Below, piece after piece: positions 5,723 to 12,242 of a stretch of 13,041 nucleotides of DNA. Within the stretch, counting starts at the first letter, position 1; each line of letters opens with the position of its first letter. A program made the position numbers and the translations under genes. Source of the DNA: Armatimonadota bacterium (lineage in GTDB: Bacteria > Sysuimicrobiota > Sysuimicrobiia > Sysuimicrobiales > JACQTN01); NCBI GenBank assembly GCA_016210785.1, contig JACQTN010000470.1, positions 1 through 13,041 of the forward strand, read 5' to 3'. Below the pieces are notes generated by a model. The model searched no databases. It saw nothing but the letters and a program-made list of their open reading frames with translations, and was not told the origin of the DNA.

Positions 5723-6400
5723 ATGGCGGCGCTCATCGAAGGGAAGAAAGTCTACACCGAACTGCCGGAGATCGTGGACCCCCGGCGCAGCGTGCTGCTG
5801 GTGGTGGACATGCAGCACGAGTTCTGCGCCCGCGGCGGCGCGTGGTACCCGAAGGCCGGCGCCTCGCCCGTCGACGCCGCGATCCCCCGCGTGCGGGACG
5901 CGGTGGCGTCGGCGCGGAAGGCGGGCGTGAGCAAGATCGTCTACGCCAGGACCGCCTTCCTGGCCGAGGACGCCGGGTGGAGTCTCTCCCCCGCCTATCT
6001 GTACTCGCTGACCCGCGGCGGCATCAGGACCACGCCGTTACCCTGCGTGGACGGCGCGTGGGGGGCGGAGATCCTCCCGGACCTGGCGCCCGGCCCCGGC
6101 GATCTGGTGGTCACCAAGATGCGCCCCAGCGCGTTCCTCAACACCAGCCTCGACCTGATCCTCAGGAGCAACGGCGTCGAGACGGTGATCGTCACCGGGG
6201 TGGAGACCCATACCTCGATCCAGGCCACCGTGCGCAACAGCACCTTTCACGAGTACTACACGGTGGTGGTCACGGACTGCGTGGCCTCGCACGACCCGGG
6301 GCTCCACGACGCGGCCCTGAGCATCCTCGAGACTCGCGTGGACCTGGTGGCGCTTCGGGACCTGGAGCGGGCCTGGGCCCAGGCGCAGCGGAACCGGTAA
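5723..6400 (+). CDS. Isochorismatase-superfamily hydrolase, paralog with Ser in place of catalytic Cys
   Basis: A 225-residue cytosolic enzyme of the isochorismatase-like (cysteine hydrolase) superfamily, which includes N-carbamoylsarcosine amidohydrolase, nicotinamidase and isochorismatase. Visible: Asp29 in LVVDMQHEFC, GAWGAEILPDL (111-121), Lys132 in VVTKMRPSAF, and the nucleophile segment GVETHTSIQAT (159-169). The usual Cys is replaced by Ser165 (TCG, 6215-6217). It aligns residue for residue with the paralog just downstream, which has Cys165. I chose ATG 5723 because this alignment starts both proteins at the same place (GKxVYTELxEI at 7-17). An in-frame GTG at 5645 overlaps the previous stop but would add 26 Arg/Pro-rich residues encoded by the hairpin. 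There is only a G-rich run (5704-5709) as a distant ribosome site. Activity may be isochorismatase-like acid catalysis, altered, or lost. Confidence 0.85.
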   Translation: MAALIEGKKVYTELPEIVDPRRSVLLVVDMQHEFCARGGAWYPKAGASPVDAAIPRVRDAVASARKAGVSKIVYARTAFLAEDAGWSLSPAYLYSLTRGGIRTTPLPCVDGAWGAEILPDLAPGPGDLVVTKMRPSAFLNTSLDLILRSNGVETVIVTGVETHTSIQATVRNSTFHEYYTVVVTDCVASHDPGLHDAALSILETRVDLVALRDLERAWAQAQRNR

Positions 6401-6428
6401 CGGCGGGTGACGCGGAAGGAGTGGAACG

Positions 6429-7142
6429 GTGAGCACCGTCATCCACGGCAAGACGGTCTACACGGAACTGGACGAGATCCTGCATCCCGACCACACCGCG
6501 CTCGTGGTGGTCGACATGCAAAACGACCTGTGCCTCCCCAACGTCGGGTGGGGCACGAAGGCCGATATCTCCATGGTCCGCGAGATCATCCCGCCCCTGC
6601 GGGGCCTCGTCGACGCGGCCAGAGACCATCGGGTGCCCGTAATCTGGCTGCAGATGGTGTGGCGGGCGGGCGAAGGATACCGGAGCGTCTCCCCGGCCTA
6701 CCTCCGCTTCTTCATCTACAAGTGCGGCTTCGCCCCTGGGGAGAAGGTCATGGAAGAAGGCACCTGGGGCGCACAGAACATCCCTGAACTGGAGGTGCGG
6801 CCGGGGGAGGCCGTCATCCAGAAGGCCCGCTCGAGCGGCTTCGTGGGGACCGACCTCGACCTCCTGCTGCGCAGCAACGGCGTCAAGACAGTGGTCATCA
6901 CAGGCATCGCCACCCAGGCCTGCATGGAGTCCACGCTGCGGGACGCCCTGGGGTATGATTACTACACCGTGCTGGTCCGGGACTGCGTCGCGGCGTACCG
7001 GAAAGACCTGCATGACGCTTCTCTGAAGATCCTGGAGACGATGGCCGACGTCGTTCCCGCGGCGCGCGTCGCGGAGACGTGGACCAGGGCGCGCGGCGCA
7101 GCGCTGACCGCTGCCCGCGGTCAGGCCGGCGCGAGGACCTGA
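6429..7142 (+). CDS. Isochorismatase-superfamily amidohydrolase with intact Asp-Lys-Cys triad
   Basis: A 237-residue cysteine hydrolase of the same superfamily. Catalytic residues are in place: Asp29 in VVVDMQNDLC, Lys132 in VIQKARSSGF, and Cys165 in GIATQACMEST (TGC, 6921-6923). GTWGAQNIPEL (111-121) forms the conserved loop, including the non-proline cis-peptide region before the nucleophile that is known in the family. Members cleave C-N bonds of amides, carbamoyl compounds or nicotinamide through a thioester intermediate. I cannot choose among substrates from sequence. The start is GTG 6429, with GGAAGGAG (6414-6421) 7 bases upstream. It is 28 bases after its Ser-containing paralog, so they probably form a tandem duplication in the dpp operon and may assemble together, since family members are usually dimers or tetramers. 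A terminator-like hairpin follows. Confidence 0.9.
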   Translation: MSTVIHGKTVYTELDEILHPDHTALVVVDMQNDLCLPNVGWGTKADISMVREIIPPLRGLVDAARDHRVPVIWLQMVWRAGEGYRSVSPAYLRFFIYKCGFAPGEKVMEEGTWGAQNIPELEVRPGEAVIQKARSSGFVGTDLDLLLRSNGVKTVVITGIATQACMESTLRDALGYDYYTVLVRDCVAAYRKDLHDASLKILETMADVVPAARVAETWTRARGAALTAARGQAGART

Positions 7143-7416
7143 CGGGCGGGCGGCGGCGCGCGCCGTGGGCCTGGGTCCCGACCAAGACATGAGAGCTCCC
7201 GGAAACCGCCCGGGGGCTCTCGCGTTTCTCGGATTCAGGTGCATTCCAGCGCTCGGCGCGCGGGCTCCCCTCGGGCGCCACGCCTGGGCCCGATGGTGCT
7301 GAGCGCCAGCGTCAACCTGCTCAGCGACGGCCGTGGGACATCCCGGACCCGCGACTCCGGAGCCGGCAGACACCGGGAGCACTCCGGGTCGTTTCCCGTT
7401 CAGATCGCCAATCGGC
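7143..7416. other. Convergent intergenic region between the amidohydrolase and FAH genes
   Basis: This 274-base gap between two converging genes holds the terminator-like hairpin at 7191-7221. A second weaker dyad at 7372-7389 (ACCGGGAG, CA, CTCCGGGT, with one G-G mismatch) lies 28 bases beyond the stop of the minus-strand FAH gene. That second dyad lacks a T-run and is only a weak candidate for the FAH gene's 3' end. I see no gene here. Confidence 0.4.
7191..7227 (+). terminator. Rho-independent-like terminator after the transporter-amidohydrolase operon
   Basis: GAGAGCTCCCGG (7191-7202) pairs with CCGGGGGCTCTC (7210-7221) over 12 positions, one of them a G-U pair in RNA, around a 7-base loop. 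It is followed by GCGTTT (7222-7227). The T-run is short, so termination may be partial, but the position 49 bases after the last gene of the plus-strand block fits a terminator. Confidence 0.6.
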
Positions 7417-8379
7417 CTACCGGGCGGAACCGACCCGGTTCTCCAGAACCCCGATACCCTCAATCTCGCAGCGAACCACATCCCCCGGCTTCAGGTATTT
7501 GCCCGTGCCATAGCCCGTCCCCGCCGGCGTCCCGGTGCTGATGACGTCCCCGGGATACAGACTCAGAACCGTGGACGTGATGTGCACGATACGCGGGATG
7601 CTCCACAGGAGGGCAGCCGTGCTGGCATTTTGCCGAAGCTCGCCGTTCACCCATGTCCGAAGAGCCAGCCGCTGCGGATCCGGGATCTCCTCGCGAGTCA
7701 CGATCCACGGGCCGAGCGGAGCCAGGCTATCACCAGACTTGCCCTTCGGCGAGGTGAGGCCTCCCAGCACCGCGGGCACTTCCCGGTTCGATCCGTCATT
7801 CATAATCGAGTAGCCGAAGATGTAGCCATAGGCCTCCTGCTCTGTCACCTGCCGGCATGCCCTGCCGATGACGATCACGAGTTCGTTCTCGAAGTCCCAC
7901 TTCGTCGAGTCCCCCGGGTAGTGCATCGTGGCGCCGGGGCCGACCACGCCCGACGACGCCTTGAGGAAGGAAACCTTGACCTCCGGCGGGAGTTCCGCGG
8001 TCGGCGACTCCTGGATGTGGTCCATATAGGCGTTTCCGGTACACACGATCTTGCCCGGCCGCAGGATGGGGGCCAACAATCTGACGCTGCTCAGCTCGCT
8101 GACCAGGCTCTGAGCGCAGAACCATTCAGCCCGCGCGCGATCTTCCGTGCCCTGCGTCGCCCACGCCAATGCTCGCTGGATTCCCTCCAGACAGCCGTGG
8201 TGATGCTGGATGAACCGGGCCATGTCAGAGGGAACCGAGGCCCGGGCCACCTCTTCCGCTGCGGGATCGCCCTCCTCTTCGAGCAGATACAGCTCGTACA
8301 CGCGCCGCAGGTCCCAGATCCGGGAGTCCACCACGGCTCCAATGCGGAGACCCTGCGAGTAATAGCTGGCCAGCTTCAC
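7417..8379 (-). CDS. Fumarylacetoacetate hydrolase (FAH) family protein
   Basis: A 320-residue cytosolic enzyme. The N-terminal domain (1-100) resembles the small regulatory domain of FAH proteins. The C-terminal FAH fold has GNAYMDHIQE (115-124), metal ligands Glu164 and Glu166 in DFENELVIVIG (162-172), Asp195 in GYSIMNDGSNRE (189-200), KGKSGDSLAPLGPW (212-225) and STGTPAGTGYG (281-291). Glu-X-Glu and Asp normally bind Mg2+ or Mn2+. The family cleaves or decarboxylates beta-diketo acids, including acylpyruvases, oxaloacetate decarboxylases and meta-cleavage pathway isomerase/decarboxylases. The segment after the metal Asp is GSNRE instead of the commoner VSARD, so substrate use may differ. 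The start is GTG 8379 with GAGG 3 bases upstream. It is divergent from the GntR gene, with an 84-base control region between them, so it is probably regulated by that protein. Confidence 0.88.
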   Translation of the reverse strand: MKLASYYSQGLRIGAVVDSRIWDLRRVYELYLLEEEGDPAAEEVARASVPSDMARFIQHHHGCLEGIQRALAWATQGTEDRARAEWFCAQSLVSELSSVRLLAPILRPGKIVCTGNAYMDHIQESPTAELPPEVKVSFLKASSGVVGPGATMHYPGDSTKWDFENELVIVIGRACRQVTEQEAYGYIFGYSIMNDGSNREVPAVLGGLTSPKGKSGDSLAPLGPWIVTREEIPDPQRLALRTWVNGELRQNASTAALLWSIPRIVHITSTVLSLYPGDVISTGTPAGTGYGTGKYLKPGDVVRCEIEGIGVLENRVGSAR

Positions 8380-8421
8380 CTTCCTCTACCTTGTGCCACG
8401 TCCGCGGGCGGATGTTACCCG

Positions 8422-8463
8422 TTGACCTGCGGGCGACATATATGATATATGTTATAACAAATC
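8422..8463 (+). promoter_or_regulatory. GntR control region: promoter, two palindromes, little or no leader
   Basis: TTGACC (8422-8427), an 18-base spacer and TATATG (8446-8451) form one possible promoter. TATAAC (8453-8458), 5 bases before ATG 8464, is a second possible -10 that would start transcription at the initiator ATG itself. No Shine-Dalgarno precedes the ATG in either case. Two palindromes overlap these elements: CATATATgATATATG (8437-8451), perfect around a central G, and TGTTATAACA (8450-8459), perfect, with GT/AC ends as in many GntR-type operators. Binding there would block gntR and could also affect the divergent FAH gene. Confidence 0.6.
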
Positions 8464-9243
8464 ATGGTCTTGCCTTCTCCCTACCGGACCAAAGCTGACC
8501 TTGCCTTCTCGCTGCTGCGGCAAGCGATCAAGGACGGCAGGCTGCAACCCGGCACGCCGCTCCGCCAGCGCCAACTCGCCGAGAGCCTGGGCATGAGTCT
8601 CACCCCGGTCCGGGAAGCGATCAGGCGCCTCGAGGCCGAGGGGTTGCTCAAAGGAACGCCCCACACCACCCTGCGGGTCAAGGATGTCAGCTCCCGGCAG
8701 GTGAAGGAGGTTTACGCCATCCGTAACCTCCTGGAGAGTTACGCCGCACGCATGGCCGCGTTACACCTCACCGGCGCGCAGATTGCGGAACTTGACCACC
8801 TCTTCACCCGCATGAAGCAGGCGCTCCGGCGGCGACAGTTGCCGCGGATTCGTGCTCTCGACGAAGCGTTTCACATGCTGCTTTACGCGGCGGCTGGAAA
8901 CGAACTTCTCCTGGAAATCATCTCCCACTTGTGGACCAAGTTCCCGCGGGACACGCTGTGGACGATCCCGGGTCGGGCCGCAAAGTCTCTCGGCGAGCAC
9001 GCAGGGATCCTCCGCGCCATCCATGGGGGCAAGGGGGCCCTGGTGGGAGATGTGATCGTCACCCACATCAAAAGCTCGGAAGAATCCATCCTGCAGTATC
9101 TCGCCGGGAGCGAGGACGCTCAGACCTCTCCGCCAACGCACGGACGACCAGAGAAAGGAGGGAGCCTGCATGGACTCCCCAGAGCGGATAACGTTCACCC
9201 AAGACGTCCCTCTCACGCGACTGGGCGCGGCAGGCGACGCTAG
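8464..9243 (+). CDS. GntR-family transcriptional regulator, FCD (FadR) subfamily
   Basis: A 259-residue regulator. The winged helix spans about 8-76, with ADLAFSLLRQAIKDGRLQPG and the GntR signature SLTPVREAIRRLEAEGLL (45-62). The all-helical FCD effector domain (about 80-215) has the usual metal or ligand residues Asp133, His137, His179 and His201 (LDEAFHMLLYAAAGN, GEHAGILRAI, VTHIKSSEESIL). It likely binds a carboxylate and controls the FAH gene and the downstream aminotransferase-hydantoinase operon. After the natural domain end near residue 215, the frame continues 40-odd low-complexity residues (His/Arg/Pro-rich) and overlaps the next gene by 74 bases to TAG 9241-9243. This tail looks like read-through into an unselected frame. 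The start is ATG 8464, directly after the promoter, without a Shine-Dalgarno. Confidence 0.9.
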   Translation: MVLPSPYRTKADLAFSLLRQAIKDGRLQPGTPLRQRQLAESLGMSLTPVREAIRRLEAEGLLKGTPHTTLRVKDVSSRQVKEVYAIRNLLESYAARMAALHLTGAQIAELDHLFTRMKQALRRRQLPRIRALDEAFHMLLYAAAGNELLLEIISHLWTKFPRDTLWTIPGRAAKSLGEHAGILRAIHGGKGALVGDVIVTHIKSSEESILQYLAGSEDAQTSPPTHGRPEKGGSLHGLPRADNVHPRRPSHATGRGRRR

Positions 9244-10546
9244 AAGCGCCGCCTCCCAACGTCTCGCCGGCCTGGCACGTCAGTTCTTCTTCCGCAACCG
9301 CCTCGATCGCGTCGACTTCGACGCGCCCATCCTCGCACGCGGCACCGGCTCGGTGGTCGAGGATGTGGATGGCCGGCAGTACCTCGATTTCAACTCCGGT
9401 CAGATGTGTGCCGCCCTCGGCCATAACCACCCCCGAATCGTCGCGGCGATTCGGGAGAGCGCTCAAACACTCATCCACGCCAGCAGCAGCCTCTTCAACG
9501 TCAAAGAGATCGAACTGGCGGCGCGCCTGGCCGACCTGGTGGACCGGCCGCTCCAGAAGTCTTTCTTTCTCTCCTCGGGAAGTGACGCCAACGAGGCCGC
9601 GATTACCGTTGCGAAGAAGTACACGGGCGGGTACGAGGTCGCCAGTCCTCATGTGAGTTTCCACGGCCTTTCCGATGCTTCGCGCGCCCTGACCTTCGCC
9701 GCCTGGCATCGTGGGTATGGCCCCTACCCTGCCGGCACCTGTGCCATCGTCGCCCCGTACTGCTACCGGTGTCCTCTAAGCCAGACATTCCCCAAGTGCG
9801 AGTTCGCCTGCCTGAAGACAAGCTTCGAACTGCTCGACGCCCAGTCTGCGGGCGCGGGGGCCGCGGTGATCACCGAACCTCTCTACAGCGCTGGCGGAGT
9901 GATCGAGCCTCCCCCCGGCTGGCTGCGGGAACTCAAACTCATGTGCGAGGCCCGCGGCCTCCTCCTCGTCCTGGACGAGGCGCAGACCGGCCTGGCCAAA
10001 CTGGGATCGATGTTTGCGTATCAACGCGAGGGCGTCGTCCCGGATATCCTGACGCTTTCCAAGCACTTCGGGGGAGGCGTTGAGATTAGCGCGGTCGTGA
10101 CGACACCGGAGATTGAGGACCGCGTGGCGAGCCGGGGCATGGTGTTCAGCCACTCGCACACGTCGGATCCCATGGCCTGCGCGGCGGCCCTGGCCAGCCT
10201 GGACATCATTACCCGGGAGCGGCTGGTCGACCGTGCGACCCTGATCGGCCTCTACTGGCGGCAGAAGCTCGACGGCCTGGCAGCGCGGCATGAGATCATC
10301 GGAGACGTGCGCGGCCGGGGGCTGCTGCAGGGTATCGAGCTGGTCAGGGATCGGGAGACAAAGGAGCCATTTTTCGACGCGGGACCACGCATCGCCGACC
10401 GCTGTCTCAACCGAGGGCTGCTCTTCAGCGTCCGCCGCAAGGGATCGGTCCTGCGCTTCGTGCCGCCGTTCACGACCACAGAGTCCCAGATGGAGAAAGC
10501 CGCGGAGATCCTCGATGGCGCCCTCAGCGCGGTGGAGAGCAGGTGA
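9170..10546 (+). CDS. Class III PLP aminotransferase resembling 2,2-dialkylglycine decarboxylase
   Basis: A 458-residue fold-type I PLP enzyme, cytosolic. Landmarks: DFNSGQMCAALGHNHP (73-88), SSGSDANEAAITVAKK (135-150), HVSFHGLSDA (161-170), Asp269 in LVLDEAQTG that holds the PLP ring nitrogen, Lys298 in PDILTLSKHFGGG that forms the Schiff base, IGDVRGRGLLQGIELVRDR (377-395), and Arg429 in LRFVPP that binds the substrate carboxylate. Matches to 2,2-dialkylglycine decarboxylase are close, including the Gln of GQM. However, the positions corresponding to its Trp138 and Ser215 are Phe164 and Ala241. The cysteine cluster YCYRCP...KCEFAC (198-214) occurs in several class III enzymes. It may be a decarboxylating transaminase or an omega-amino acid transaminase. 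The start is ATG 9170 with the strong Shine-Dalgarno AAAGGAGGG (9155-9163). It overlaps the gntR 3' end, and hydantoinase B starts 1 base after its stop. Confidence 0.88.
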   Translation: MDSPERITFTQDVPLTRLGAAGDARSAASQRLAGLARQFFFRNRLDRVDFDAPILARGTGSVVEDVDGRQYLDFNSGQMCAALGHNHPRIVAAIRESAQTLIHASSSLFNVKEIELAARLADLVDRPLQKSFFLSSGSDANEAAITVAKKYTGGYEVASPHVSFHGLSDASRALTFAAWHRGYGPYPAGTCAIVAPYCYRCPLSQTFPKCEFACLKTSFELLDAQSAGAGAAVITEPLYSAGGVIEPPPGWLRELKLMCEARGLLLVLDEAQTGLAKLGSMFAYQREGVVPDILTLSKHFGGGVEISAVVTTPEIEDRVASRGMVFSHSHTSDPMACAAALASLDIITRERLVDRATLIGLYWRQKLDGLAARHEIIGDVRGRGLLQGIELVRDRETKEPFFDAGPRIADRCLNRGLLFSVRRKGSVLRFVPPFTTTESQMEKAAEILDGALSAVESR

Positions 10547-10547
10547 G

Positions 10548-12242
10548 ATGAGCAACCGATTCTCGCCCGTGACCCTCGAGATCCTCTGGAACCGGCTCCT
10601 CTCCATCGTGAACACCGCGGCAGCCAGCCTCTACCGGAGCGCGTTCTCTCCCCTCATCCGGGAAGGAAAGGATTACGGGTGCATTCTCCTGGATCGACAG
10701 GGACGCGCGCTGGTACAGTCCAGCGGAAGCGCACCGTCGGTCATCTGTCTCTCCCTCTCCGCTGTCAGGTTCCTGGAGCAGTTTCCTCCCGAGACGCTCC
10801 GGCCAGGCGATATCATCATCTGCAACGACCCGTGGATCTGTTCGGGACATCTGAACGACGTTCACATGCTGACGCCGATCTTCCACCGAGGTCGTCTCGC
10901 GGCCATGGCGGCATGCTTCGCCCACTGGGTCGACATCGGCGGCCGGCCCCTGGCCAGCGAGAACCGTGAGGTTTTCGAGGAGGGCGTGCGCGTCCCCATT
11001 ATCAAGATCGCGGAAGATGGTCGGTTGAACGACGCGCTGATGCAGATGATCGCGGCGAACCTCAGGAACCCGGACCACACGCTAGGCGATTTCCGCGCGC
11101 AGCTGGCAGCCAACCACGCGGCCAGCCGTGAAGTGGTCCGCCTTCTCGATGAGTACCAGATGGAGAGCCTCGACGATCTTGCCACCGCCATCTTCGCCCG
11201 GTCCGAGGCCGCCATGGGGGCGGCGATCGACGCTATCCCCGATGGGATCTATAGAAGCCAGGTCGGCCTCGACGGGTATGATGCGCCCCTGACCCTGGCG
11301 GTTGCACTGCGCGTGGCGGGGAATCGTCTCACGGTTGACTACGCCGGGACGTCCCAACAGGTCAACTACGCGCTCAACAGTTGCATGAACTTCACCTACG
11401 CGTACACGGTCGTCCCATTGAAACTGGTCACCGCCCCCAGAATTCCGATCAACTCCGGCCTGCTGAGACCTCTGGAAGTGACGGCTCCTCCCGGCACGAT
11501 CGTCAACCCCGTCCCCCCGGTCGCCGTGGGGCAGCGCGTGCTGGTGGGGCACTTCCTGCACGCGGCGATTTTCCGCGCGCTGGCTCCTGTGCTTCCGGAC
11601 CGCGTGCAGGCCGACAGCGGGAGCTGCCCCAACTGGAGCTCGTCCTGGAACAGCATCGGCCAGCCCAGGGATCGATCCTTTGCCCACATGTTCTTCAGCC
11701 ACGGCGGGCAGGGCGCGTTCCCCCACCGCGACGGCAATCCCTGCACCCCGTTCCCCAGCAACGTGGGCAACACCCCTGTCGAGATCATGGAGCGGGTCTG
11801 CCCGGTCATCGTCGAGCATAAGGAGTTGCGTCAGGACTCGGGAGGACCGGGACGGTTTCGCGGGGGGTGCGGACAGCGCATCACGATCCGCTGCCTCACC
11901 GACATCCCCACCCAGGTCACGGTCCGCTGCGACAGGGTACGCCATCCCGAGCACGTGGCGAAAGGGGTGTTGGGTGGCTGGCCCGGCACCGTAGGGAGGG
12001 TGTTGGTCAACGGCACGCCGGCCGCTAACCCCAAGGCTGAATTCATCTTCCGAAGCGGCGATACCCTCACGCTGGAGACGCCGGGGGGCGGGGGTTACGG
12101 GAACCCCGGCGAGCGGGACCGCAGCCGCGTGGAAGACGATTTGCGGAATGGCCTCCTCTCCGCCAACCACGCTGGGCAGGCGTACGGATTCACACAGGAG
12201 CCGGCGGCGGTCACACCGGCGGCCTTGGGCACAGAGGGTTGA
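10548..12242 (+). CDS. hyuB: Hydantoinase B / 5-oxoprolinase B family subunit
   Basis: A 564-residue HyuB-type subunit, normal length. With the HyuA-type protein next to it, this family forms ATP-dependent hydantoinases, 5-oxoprolinases or acetone/acetophenone carboxylase-like enzymes. Seen: FSPVTLEILWNRLLSIV at the start, family-typical ALVQSSGSAP, GDIIICNDPWICSGHLNDV (87-105), FAHWVDIGG, ENREVFEEGVRVP, DYAGTSQQVNYALNS (264-278), HRDGNPCTPFPSNVGNTP, GGPGRFRGGCGQ (432-443) and TPGGGGYGNP (511-520) near the C-terminus. I set the start at ATG 10548 because the family N-terminus begins there and it lies 1 base after the aminotransferase TGA, with GGTGAG just before. The frame is open further upstream only as an antisense-like shadow. 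Its TGA shares one base with the hyuA ATG, so the two subunits are translationally coupled. The substrate cannot be told. Confidence 0.93.
   Translation: MSNRFSPVTLEILWNRLLSIVNTAAASLYRSAFSPLIREGKDYGCILLDRQGRALVQSSGSAPSVICLSLSAVRFLEQFPPETLRPGDIIICNDPWICSGHLNDVHMLTPIFHRGRLAAMAACFAHWVDIGGRPLASENREVFEEGVRVPIIKIAEDGRLNDALMQMIAANLRNPDHTLGDFRAQLAANHAASREVVRLLDEYQMESLDDLATAIFARSEAAMGAAIDAIPDGIYRSQVGLDGYDAPLTLAVALRVAGNRLTVDYAGTSQQVNYALNSCMNFTYAYTVVPLKLVTAPRIPINSGLLRPLEVTAPPGTIVNPVPPVAVGQRVLVGHFLHAAIFRALAPVLPDRVQADSGSCPNWSSSWNSIGQPRDRSFAHMFFSHGGQGAFPHRDGNPCTPFPSNVGNTPVEIMERVCPVIVEHKELRQDSGGPGRFRGGCGQRITIRCLTDIPTQVTVRCDRVRHPEHVAKGVLGGWPGTVGRVLVNGTPAANPKAEFIFRSGDTLTLETPGGGGYGNPGERDRSRVEDDLRNGLLSANHAGQAYGFTQEPAAVTPAALGTEG

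Noticed and set aside
6270..7481. A 403-codon minus-strand frame over the second amidohydrolase
   Set aside because: It is a low-complexity Arg/Gly/Pro/His translation opposite a gene with an intact catalytic triad, so I take it as a codon-bias shadow.
7333..8445. A 370-codon plus-strand frame over the FAH gene
   Set aside because: The FAH gene on the other strand has the metal-binding and TGTPAG motifs. The plus-strand frame has none and would also remove the control region.
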